In this document: one piece after another, positions 38,931-49,800 of the stretch
How positions within the stretch are numbered: the first letter of the stretch is position 1
Layout: every line of letters begins with the position of its first letter
From: Tritrichomonas musculus
Lineage: Eukaryota > Parabasalia > Tritrichomonadida > Tritrichomonadidae
Assembly: GCA_039105265.1 (NCBI GenBank)
Contig: JAPFFF010000028.1
Coordinates: 1,178,001-1,242,000 of the forward strand
Direction: 5' to 3'
Length of the DNA stretch: 64,000 bases
Position numbers and translations under genes: made by a program
Notes under the pieces: model-generated
What the model was told of the DNA's origin: nothing
Database searches by the model: none
Seen by the model: only the letters and a program-made list of their open reading frames with translations

Positions 38931-39058
38931 GAATACATTCGCCTTCTTACTTCTTCATCTATTGGTGGATCATCAGGAGGGAAAAGTTTTATCACTCTTA
39001 ATAATGTGTTCACTAATTCAATTAAAACAAGCGTTCCTAAGAGAATTTCAATCAGCAT
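38927..39058 (-). CDS. 43-residue single-span membrane protein
   Basis: ATG at 39058, stop at 38927. A hydrophobic helix (LIEILLGTLVLIELVNTLLR) is followed by a polar acidic/basic tail (PPDDPPIDEEVRRR). It overlaps the end of the pVI-like gene by four bases in the opposite orientation. It has the form of a small virion membrane protein. The call rests on a clean frame, an ATG and a sensible topology. Confidence 0.5.
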   Translation of the reverse strand: MLIEILLGTLVLIELVNTLLRVIKLFPPDDPPIDEEVRRRMYS

Positions 39059-39110
39059 ATTGTTTTAAATAGTTTCAAAAATGTTTAAATAAATTTTATT
39101 TTTTTTTAAA

Positions 39111-39413
39111 ATGGAATTGAAAATTATTGAACCAATTCAAAATTATTTAAAAGAGTTTAACACAACGGATGAGTTTAATTTATTCTATTCTAAGAACAAA
39201 GAACAACTAGATTCAGAAACAACACATAAACTAAACAAAAAGTATCATATTCAAGGTTATCGTATAACCAAAATCAAAGGTGAATTAATGTTAAAGAAGG
39301 TCAATGAAGAAGAAGAAAAAGACGATTCAGAAATTTTGAAGATAAAAGATGATATTGCAAAAATTAAAATTACTTTGAATGATGTTATAAATTTTATTAA
39401 CTCTAAGACCTAA
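39111..39413 (+). CDS. Small charged protein
   Basis: 100 residues, not recognised. A conserved-looking core (TTHKLNKKYHIQGYRITKIK) followed by an acidic coil. ATG after an AT-only leader. Its 3' end overlaps the ATPase gene by 11 bp in convergent orientation. Confidence 0.65.
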   Translation: MELKIIEPIQNYLKEFNTTDEFNLFYSKNKEQLDSETTHKLNKKYHIQGYRITKIKGELMLKKVNEEEEKDDSEILKIKDDIAKIKITLNDVINFINSKT

Positions 39414-40266
39414 TATATGTATCACCACCTGAAGAACATTGAATAACAATCATTGGATGTTCATCAGGATGTTCATGTTTCATTTCATTTAATTGTTGAA
39501 ATGCATCAAAAAAGTCTTCAAAATCTAAATTACTAGCAGCTTGAGAATAAATGTAACGTAATTGTTGTTTATTAAAACCAGGTAATAAATATAATGTACT
39601 AATTTCATTTTTAATATGTGGTTTTAACCCTTTCCAACCTTGAACTAATAAGAAATAAGACATATTTGTATGACGACATCTACGTAATAATTGACTAAAA
39701 AATGATTCTTCTGAAGAGAATAATTTTGAATTTGAAATATCATCAAATAATACAATTGAATGTAAATATTCTCTATCAAAATCTTCAACAAATAAAACAT
39801 TAAATAAATCATCGAGTTGTTCTTGTTTAATTTTATTTTTTGTTCTTTCTCTTCGAATTTTGTAATATAAACTTTTTGCTGCTAATAATTCATCGATACA
39901 TTTTTCAGCATCTTTTTCACTAACCACTACTGTCGGCATTTGTAATAATGGTTTCAATGATAACCAACTTTTATCGTTCTCTTCACCATCTTTTGTAACA
40001 TAAACTAATAAATGATGAGTATTAAGTATTGAAATTTTAATTATTTCTTCTAATGCTGTAACTGTTTTTCCCATACTTTGTTTACCTACAATAACATTAA
40101 CAGAATTATATTTAGCAACAATATCTTCATGAATTGGAGCAATTAAAGAATCATTTTTTGGACTCAAATTTGATTTTAACCTTGCTTTTATTTTTGATCT
40201 AATGTTTTCTTTTGCAAAATTAACTTCTTCTTCTTCGCTATCACTGAAATAATCACTGTCACTCAT
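39403..40266 (-). CDS. Genome-packaging ATPase (A32 / FtsK-HerA type)
   Basis: 287 residues. Walker A VIVGKQSMGKTVTA, Walker B SIVLFDDISNS, and a later LRRCRHTNMSYFLLVQGW region typical of A32-like packaging ATPases in Mavericks, virophages and NCLDVs. The N terminus is acidic (SDSDYFSDSEEEEV). It pumps DNA into the capsid in related viruses. Located between the capsid genes and the giant gene. Confidence 0.9.
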   Translation of the reverse strand: MSDSDYFSDSEEEEVNFAKENIRSKIKARLKSNLSPKNDSLIAPIHEDIVAKYNSVNVIVGKQSMGKTVTALEEIIKISILNTHHLLVYVTKDGEENDKSWLSLKPLLQMPTVVVSEKDAEKCIDELLAAKSLYYKIRRERTKNKIKQEQLDDLFNVLFVEDFDREYLHSIVLFDDISNSKLFSSEESFFSQLLRRCRHTNMSYFLLVQGWKGLKPHIKNEISTLYLLPGFNKQQLRYIYSQAASNLDFEDFFDAFQQLNEMKHEHPDEHPMIVIQCSSGGDTYIRS

Positions 40267-40312
40267 ATTTTTTAAATTCCGACTAAATTATGTAAAAAAA
40301 AGTAATAAAAAT

Positions 40313-40786
40313 TTACTCTTCAGTAATTTCTTCTTCTCCATCATCATCATCATCAAATTCACTTGATGCTTGTTGAATTGCAGCTACTAATAATTGTTCA
40401 ATATCTTCTTCAAAATGTTGTCTATCGTCTTTTGGTCCAGTTTTCAATTTTTCAATTAAACCGTCAACAATTTTATGATAATCTTCTTGAGTTGTTTTAT
40501 TTCCACGATATCTTCTTTGTTCTTCTTCTGTTGTTAAACCATATTCTTGATAAAGTGGTTGTAAAACTAATTGATTCCAAACAATTGGATAAGCTTTACA
40601 TAATAATCTCATTTTGTCAACTGGAATTAAATCAACATAATTTGTTTCTGCTAAAGCTTTTTCAGTAACTCTTCCCATAACATATTTCTTAAATTTATTT
40701 AATGCTGATAATTTTCTTGGTTTCTTTTCTGGTTTCTTGAATTCCTGTAACAACTTTCTTAATTCTGTTATCTCTGCGTTACTCAT
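40313..40786 (-). CDS. 157-residue acidic-tailed protein
   Basis: Not recognised. A lysine-rich N-terminal third (EFKKPEKKPRKLSALNKFKK), a helical middle and a very acidic tail (EFDDDDDGEEEITEE). This basic-to-acidic polarity is seen in scaffold-type proteins, but nothing specific supports that. Confidence 0.6.
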   Translation of the reverse strand: MSNAEITELRKLLQEFKKPEKKPRKLSALNKFKKYVMGRVTEKALAETNYVDLIPVDKMRLLCKAYPIVWNQLVLQPLYQEYGLTTEEEQRRYRGNKTTQEDYHKIVDGLIEKLKTGPKDDRQHFEEDIEQLLVAAIQQASSEFDDDDDGEEEITEE

Positions 40787-40823
40787 GATTTTTGAATAAA
40801 AATAAAAATCAAAGAAGATAAAT

Positions 40824-43800
40824 TTAAAGCTTTGAATTCAGAAACTTCATTAATTGAGGATTATTTGAAATAACACTTGGAGTTTCAGATGTGATAATAG
40901 GTTTTACAGGATCAATAATAGGTTTTACAGGATCAATAATAGGTTTTACAGGTGTTGTTTTTGATAGATCGAGTTTGTCGATTGTACTTTTTTCATCAAT
41001 TATTTTTGGTTTTGTTTTCGCTTCAATATCAATATCAAATTTATTTTTTGGTTCTTTCTTCTTCTTTTTCAAAAGTTTACTTCTTTCTGATTTTTGTTTC
41101 TTCAAATTCTTATTTCCTTTAGCTTTTGTATTAATTGTTGGTTTCTTTGGTTTAACTTCCTCAACATCATCATCATCATCATTATCAATCTTTTCCTCAA
41201 TTTTTGTTTCAATTGGTTTCTGTTTTTGAGCCAATACTTTGAATCGTAATGGTGCATTTTTCCGACCTCTTCTTGGTAAAATTTGAGTCATTGATTTTGT
41301 TTGAATTACTTCTGGTTCGTCAACTTTTGTAGGTAATAAGTTAATTTTCTTACCAGGTTCTATTTTTGTCATTGTCATTGGTTTTTCAGATATTGGACTT
41401 ACTAATGGTTTCTTTTCTATTGGTGTTTCTTTCTCTTCTGTCATTGTTGTTTTAGATGAAAATAAATTATTTATATTTGAATTTGTTTGATATGGAACAA
41501 CAGGTTTAGGAGGAAGATTTTCATTGAATTGAGACATTATTGATGGTCTCCCACTTAATTTATTTTTCTTTTGTTGTTCTAACAATAATTGGCGTATTGA
41601 TACATTACCTTTCGAACTTTGTTGAATTAAACTTGTAATTCCACCTTCATAACGTTTAGCCCAAACATTCTCTTCTTTCTTTTCTGAATCATCATTAATT
41701 GTTAAATCTGTATTTGTGGTTGTTGGTGTTGTTGTTGTGGTTGTTGGTGTTGTATTTGTTGTTGGTGTTGTTGCGGGCTTATTGAATGGATTTGTATACC
41801 CAGTATTTCTTAATGCACCACCAATTGTATTACCATTATTTTGATTTTGTTGTCTTTCTTTTTCTTGAGCTTCATTTATCATATTTTGAATTTCATGTAA
41901 TGCAGTTTCAGTATCTTGATTCTTAAATCTTTCAAATCCAATTTCAGTCATATTTATTTTTCGACGATACGAATTCAAATCTTTTAATTTCTCTTCGACT
42001 TTCTTTTTATGTTCTTTCTCTTTATCATCTTTTGCTTTCTCATCATCCCATTGTTTCTTTGCTTCATTCTCTTTTTGTTGCAAAAGAATGATACTTGGTT
42101 CCAAATTATTCAATGGTTTATCTTTATAATCATCATATTTTAAGAGAGTATTTTCTTTCTTATAATTTGTTTTCAGATCTCGATAATATTTATTCGTCTT
42201 TGCAATATAGCGATTTAATTTCAAATATCTTTCTAAATCATCCAATGACGGATATAATTCAGCTAACTTTTCATATGTTTCAGAACTATCGTCGATATGT
42301 TTATGATATTCTTCTAATAGATTCTTGAAATATTCTTTCTTTTCCTTTTTAACTTGTTCTTTATATTTTACATATGCATTTCGAATATCATCTACTTTCA
42401 CTTTTTTCTCTGGTCTTTTTGCTATTTCTGGTTCAATATAAGTTTTATGAACATATGTCACATCTTCCGTTTTCATCGTTCCTAATTTCTTTTGAAGTGT
42501 ATTATGGTCATCTAATAATGGAATAAATGCAATACTTTCTAATACATACATCCAATCAATATTTTTCGTATCTGGTGCAAATTTATTAACAATATCCTTC
42601 ACATTAATTTTTGTTTTTCCAAAATGATTTTCATATAACGGTTTGAAGTCTAAAATTGCATTCACATAATCCAAATCTTTTGCTGAATAAGTTAATCCTT
42701 TCAATTCTTCTTTTGTCACTTTTGAACCTTCTTCCAAATTTTTATTTATTGCGTCTATATTTTCGTTGATTTTCTTTTCGGTAGCAATTTTTTCTTGTTC
42801 ATAATTCTTTATTGCTGTTTTATATAAACTTATCAATTCATCTTCTGTCACTTTTGAGTAAGTTTTAGATTCTTCATCATATCGTAATTTATCTAAGAAT
42901 TTTTCAAATGAAACTTGTTCATTTTTAGCAATTCCTTGAAATTCTTGAGATTCTTTATGAGATATTCTTGCAAGATTTGCATGATAAGCAGTATCGATAT
43001 CAAATTGTAAATCTTTTTCATTTTGTATTTTCCATTGAACTTTGTCACGAATTTGATATGGATAATACATCATTTGATCCAAAGATATTTTTCTTCCAAA
43101 AGCACTTTCATATCTTTTCTGTAATGGAGTTAATTTACAATATTTCACAATTTCATAAGCATTTGATAATTCATCTTTTTCTTGATTCAAATCTACTTCT
43201 TTTGTTGTGTCATTAATTTCTGCATTAAAGTCACTAATTATTTTTTCCAAATTTTCATCATAATTATATTTCAAAGCAGCTTTAATATAATTATTAAGTA
43301 GTGATAGTTCTTTTCCTTTCTTTTCAAATTTTTTCCTAATATCATCAAACTTGAATTCATGATCGTTCTTTTTATTATACTCTTCAATTTCTGTCTTCAT
43401 TGCCATTCGAACATGACCATAGGATGTATTTTTGTATTCAGCAACTAATTCATCTTTCTCTGAATTTGTTAATTTCTTCCATACTGAATTTCCTCCAAAT
43501 TTCTTGATTGCTTCACGAATATTTTCAATTTCAAGTTTCAAATCATCACAAGCTCGTTTATAACTTTCTGGTTCTTTTGTTGTATCTTTTGCTTTATTTG
43601 GATTCAATTTATTATGAACTGTAATCAAGATATGATAATAAGTTTTGTATGCATTATGACCATTCGTTTCTTCAGAAAACAAATCTTTCAAACTTTTTCC
43701 TTCTCCAAGATCATCATTATAATAATCTAAATATTCTTTTATTTTGGGCATTGCTTCTAATTTTGAATATTCATTTTGAATTCTTTTGTATTCTTTGTCA

Positions 43801-46800
43801 AGATAATTATAACGACTTTCTGGGGTAGACCCAAATTCTTCTACTTGATTTAAAGTATAAATGATTTTGTAATCAGTCTCAAAGTCTTTGATCTTATTCT
43901 TTATCTTTAATTTGAATTTTGTTGTCTTCGGATCAAATTTATTCTTTTCCAACAACTCTCTTAATGTTTCCTGATTATCATCATATTTACTTTCCATTTC
44001 TCGAAAAGCATCCATTAATTCTGTATCTGTTTTGGATTCCTCTTGTCGTTTGCTATATGTTGCGATTTCAGTCTCTAATGCATCAATATCTTCTGGAGTT
44101 GGATAATCATTTTTTATTGCATAATCTTTTTTGTAAACACTCTTATATTTACTTTTCAATATTCCATATTTTAAGAAATTATTTGCTGTGACGACATCAG
44201 ATTTGTATGTGTCAATAATCTTATCCATTGTTAATTTCTCTGTTGGATATCTCGAAGTGTATTCTTTCCAGTTAGAAATGAAATTTGAATAATTCTGATA
44301 AAAACGAGAATAGATTTTCCAATAATCTTGAATTTTTTTCAGAACATCATTTGCTGACATCTTGTCTGGTGGAATAAACGGTTCTTGAAACTCTTTTTGC
44401 CAATTATGTTTATCTTTTTCTAGTTTCAATTCGACTGTTGCTTGTTGTAGTTGTCCATTCCAATACTTATAGACAGCTTGCCAATCTTTTAAGAATTTTT
44501 TATCGTCTCCGGTATGAATTTTATTCCATTCTAATCGAAGAGGATCAAGTTTTTTCCAATCAATTTGGTCCTTATTATGTTGTTCTTGTTTCTTTCTGAA
44601 ATATTCTGCCAATTCTTTCTGATCAGTTATGGTCAAATACTTATCGTCTTTTTCATTTGTTTCTTTTAAATATTTTTCATATACAACTTTATTCATTTCA
44701 TTTAAGACATAACATCTCGCATCAATTCTGACTTCTTCTGGATTTGTATTTGATTTGTATCTTTTCAATAATCCAGTAATAGTAACTTTATTTTGCGGCA
44801 TATTAAGATATTCTTGAATTAATGGATCTTTGTCGAAGATATCTTTTTTCTTGAGCCAAGAATCGATTAAAATATAATAATTTTGATTTTTCTCTTTTAT
44901 TGAATTTCCATTGATTATTCCTTCATCTGCAGATAATGCGTTCCAAGCTTTTGAATAGACTTCATTAAAAGCAAGATCGAGATCATATTTTTTAGCTACC
45001 AATAGATTTCTTTTATCTCTATATTCAGCATCTTCTGCAAGTCGATAAATATCCCAAAATTTTACAACCCCAGGATCACTTTCAAATTCCTCAATTTTTT
45101 TCTTTAAATCCATTTCAATTTTCTGTAAATGATCTAATCTTAATCCAGCATCTGATTCTTTGACATTTTTCAAATTTTCCTTTGTGTATTTATAATTCGT
45201 AACTAATATTTTTTCTAAAATGTCACATTTCATTAAATTTACACATTTAATATAATCTTTTGTTGAAAATTTTCTTTGAATGTCATCAACGGAATTATGT
45301 TCATTTCTATATTCGTTATATTTACTTAATAATTGATGAAACTCAGTTGATTGAAAAGCAGCTGCATCTTTTGTAGCATCTCTATATAATGTTTGTAATT
45401 CTTGTTTTCCAGTAATTGAATTTGTTATTGCACGAACTTTTTCTGCGGTGTCTGGTTGTAAGGCAATAATATCATTCTTTAATTTTTCACATTCTAACCA
45501 AATAATTGCATTTGAATAATCCTTTCCAAAATTTTTGACAATATCTACTACCTCAAGTTGATGTTCTGCAGACGAATTATATTTTTGTAAGACTAAGAGA
45601 AAATTCAGATTATTATATTGATCCACACTTTGAATTTTCTTTTTGATATCTTCTATGATCACTTCTTTTTCTTCATTTTTTTCTGGTGCTATCGATGGTT
45701 TATATTCTTCATTGAATTTTTCTTTGTAAAGTGCTAAATGATAACGATAATTCAGATCAGTTTTTCCTGTCAAATAATCAAAACCATATTTTGATGCAGT
45801 CTTTTCTATTGTTGAATAATCTGGATCATCTGAATATTTTTCTCGGAAATTATTATATATTGTTAGCATTGTTCCAGATTTCCATGATTCATTAAATTTT
45901 TCTGTTAAATTTGTATAATATCTTCTTAACCAATCCAATCTTTTTTGACTTCCAATTTCTGTTTCATGATAACCTTTAAAACGTGTTTGACCAGGTAAAT
46001 CTTCATCAGTAATGTCTAATTTTTCTTTTATTAATTTTCTATATTTATCAATATCGATTGCAATTTGGGCTTTTTCAGGTGTTTGATATTTATCTTTGAA
46101 TTGTTCCCAAGTTAATTTTGATTCAATTTGTTGAGAATTTTGATATGAAATATAAGTTGCTTCAATATTTGACTTATCCCAAGTATCTAAATCTTTTTGT
46201 TTTTTGTCACATTTTTCAACAATAGCATTGAAACAAACCTTATCTTTGGCATAATTGGATATATCAAAATCTTGACCTTTATGTAATTGTTTGTAATATA
46301 ATTGAGCAATTGGAATTAAATATTTTGAATACATTTCATCTTCATTCCATGACATATCGACTTGAGTAATCGTTGAAATAAATTCTGGCTTTAATTTTGG
46401 AAGAATATCTTGACTTTTGATATAATCTTTATTTGTTCTCCATGATTCTCTTGTTTTCTTATAATTTTTGTAATCTGTTTTGAATTGATTCAGAAATGTA
46501 TATTTATTTTCTTTTGTATTTTTACTCATATATTCATTGAAGAAATGTCCGATGTCATTGAATTTTTTATTTCCTTTCTTTGAAAAACTCTGATTGATTT
46601 TCAAATTTTTCTCATATCCTTCAAAGAATTTCAAACAATCTTCTAAATTTCCATCAAATTTACCAAATAAAAATCCTGCGGCTTCTGCAATTGATCTCCC
46701 AAAACCTTGATAATATTGTTGAACATATTTTTTCAATAAATTGTTTCCGTCCCATGTGTTATATTTATATTTGTTTTCATCATAATATTTTTGCAATTTT

Positions 46801-49800
46801 TCTTGAGCTGTATTGATTGAATCCTGTGCGTTTTCATGAATATATTTCCATAAATTTACTCCTTCATATGGATGAGTTCTATACCAAAATTCATAAATAT
46901 GACTTAATTTGTTAATAGCATTGATTGCAGCTCCATTTGATCCGAATTCTGTTCTCCAATCTGTTGAACTTTTTAAATCTTCAGGGAATAAAGCCCTCCA
47001 ACGAATGATTGCTTCATCTAAATTTTCATTTGTATTTCGATAAGATTCTTGTTCATTGATTAAATTTTGAAGTTTTGAATCTATTTCTGGAATTGTTTCA
47101 TTTCTATATGCGACTGCAACTGTTTGAACTGAATATTGATTTTCTTTTGGTAACAATTCATTGAGTTCATTAATTTTATTTAAAACTGATATTGAGGTTT
47201 GAATTCTTTTTTCTGCATCTGTTAATTCATTAACTTCTTTTGTTATATATGTACCTAAAGTTGTAAAATCTCCACCATTATGAATTGAGAAATCTAGAAA
47301 AGTGTCATAATTTTGTCTCTTTTGAAAAAATCGAAGATACTCTTGATATTTTTGTTCATATTGAAGATATAATAAATAAGCTTTTCCATTATTTTTAAAC
47401 CATGACTCTTTTGTTGAATTGAATACTTTATGTGAAAATTTCTTTGGATAAGTATTCATTAATTGACCTTCTAAAGCAGTTATTTGAGGAACATTTTCAA
47501 TCGGAACATTGCCTACCATTGATTCTATTTTTAAAACCATATCTGGTTCTTTTGAAAAATTTCTATAATAGTCTTCAAATTTCAAACGATCTGCATAATT
47601 ATCCATATTTTTTCCTAGTGCAATATAAGAACCTCTTGCTTTCATGTATGATGATATCTCCTCTTTTGATTCACAATGACCAATTATTTCCATTTCGAAA
47701 TCTTCTCTTTCTTCTTTTGTTTTACCTTGACTATATTTCTCTATTTCACTCATGAATGATGATGTTTGGTTTTTTTGTCTTTTGATTGTTTCCCAACTTT
47801 CAACATATTCTCTAACTTTTTCTTCTCTCCTTTGATGATGTTTGAGTTGTTCTAATGTTGCAACAGAATAATTAAAAAGTTTCAAAATATCAGCATAAGA
47901 TTCAGTTAAAATCCATAATTGATCAAATTTCCCACCTACTTCGGAGAATTTTCTACTGTCAGCAACTTCTTCCCAAATTTGATATTTATTCCATTTCTTA
48001 AAAATTGTCCCAGTCCATTTGAAGTTCTTTCGATGTTGATTTAAATAAATAACTAATTTTGATATAGTGTTACATTCTGGATTAGCTATCATTATCGATT
48101 CAATAGCATTTGGAGTAAATTTTGTATACCCTGATGCATAATCACTGAAAGCATCACTGAAACATTCGGTCAATAAATTTGTTAAATTTTTCTCATCTTC
48201 TCCTTTCTGATGATTTTTGTCAGTTATCATTTGTTTTATTTTTTCATTGATATTCGGAGTTGTTTGATCTAGTAATATTGTATTCCATAGATTTTCATTG
48301 AATTCTTTTCCATATGCATCTTTCAATTGAATTTTCAAAGTCTCTAATTCAATATTTTTTCTTGTATCTTCTACCATTTTTTGTTCTTTTTCTAATCGTT
48401 TTGTTAAATCATTTAAAACTTCATTTTGCTTTTTATTGTTATAAATATGTGACAAGTAGATCTCATTATTCACTTCATTATCATTAAATCTTTCACCTGT
48501 AATTTTCATTCGTTCTTCAATTGTTTTCCTGATTTCTATCGTTCTTTTATCGATTATTTTTTGTGCACTATCCCAATCGATTATCCATTGATTGTATGCA
48601 TTTTCTTTTGCATCTATTGAATCCTGGCTCGTAAATAAACCAAGCACATTTTTAACATCCTTATCATCGAATTTCCTTTGTGCTTCTCTATATTTTTGGT
48701 TTATTGTTTGAATTATTCTTGCATTTTCTTTTTCTATTGCTTCTTCTTCTCTTGTATGCCATTTTTTCGCTTCATTATTAATAAATTCTATTGCTTCCTT
48801 TTCATTTGAAAAATGTGTTTGATAATATTTTTGAATTTCACCATTTTTATCATATGAATTAACACCTGATACATATTTAGCGATTGCATTTATAACATCA
48901 ATATCTGGAGCAATTTTTGTACGAATAATTTCTTCAAATGCCAAACCAATTGAATTTTTTGATGATGCTAATCGAATATTTAATTTATTCAAATCATGAT
49001 CAAAATTATTTGCTGTAAAAATTGCATTTGCTTCACTTTTGATTGTATCTTTATCTACTGAAAATCCATGACTATCATAAATTTCTTTCACCTTCTTTTG
49101 TATATTTTTTCTGACAGCATTGTCAAGACTTGTTTGTGAACTTTCCATTATTTGATTTAAGTCTTCAGTCAAACTATCTTGTATAATTCGATCACCATTG
49201 ATATATAATTGTTGGAATTTATCACGGTCACTTTTTTCATTATAATTTGTTATATTTAATGCTTCATTTTCTTTTTTCTTTCGCTCAATTATTGTCTCAA
49301 TCATTCCATTTCTTATTTGTTTTACTCGTTCTAATTCTTCTCTTTTGGCTACTAAATTATTATGAGCAGTTGTCTCTTTTGTCTTCCAATTCGTTGTCTT
49401 ATCATCAGGGAAAAATTGAAGAACATATCCGGTTATTATTTTATCACTTAAATTGAAATCTTTAAAAATTTGTTTTGCACTTGATATTAGTCGACTCTGA
49501 ATTCTTTGAAAATCATTCAAATAAATTTGATTTGCATATCTTTCTTTCCATTCCTCTAAAATTTGATCCTTAAATTTTATTTGTTGTCTTGTCGTCCAAA
49601 GGTTTTCCATTTCATCAAAAACTTGATCAATAAATTCGTCTTCACCGATCTTCAATCCCGCTGATTCATATAATTTCTGATAAATTCCGCTTATCTCTTG
49701 ACGAAATTGATCAATTGATCTCTTATACAATTTACATAAATGAACAAAATCGGTCCATGTCCATCCATTCGAACATCCAACCATTGATAATTTTGTGATA

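Noticed and set aside
40313-40786. Maturation protease assignment for the 157-residue protein
   Set aside because: I looked for His/Cys protease motifs of the adenovirus type and saw none; charge pattern alone is not enough.
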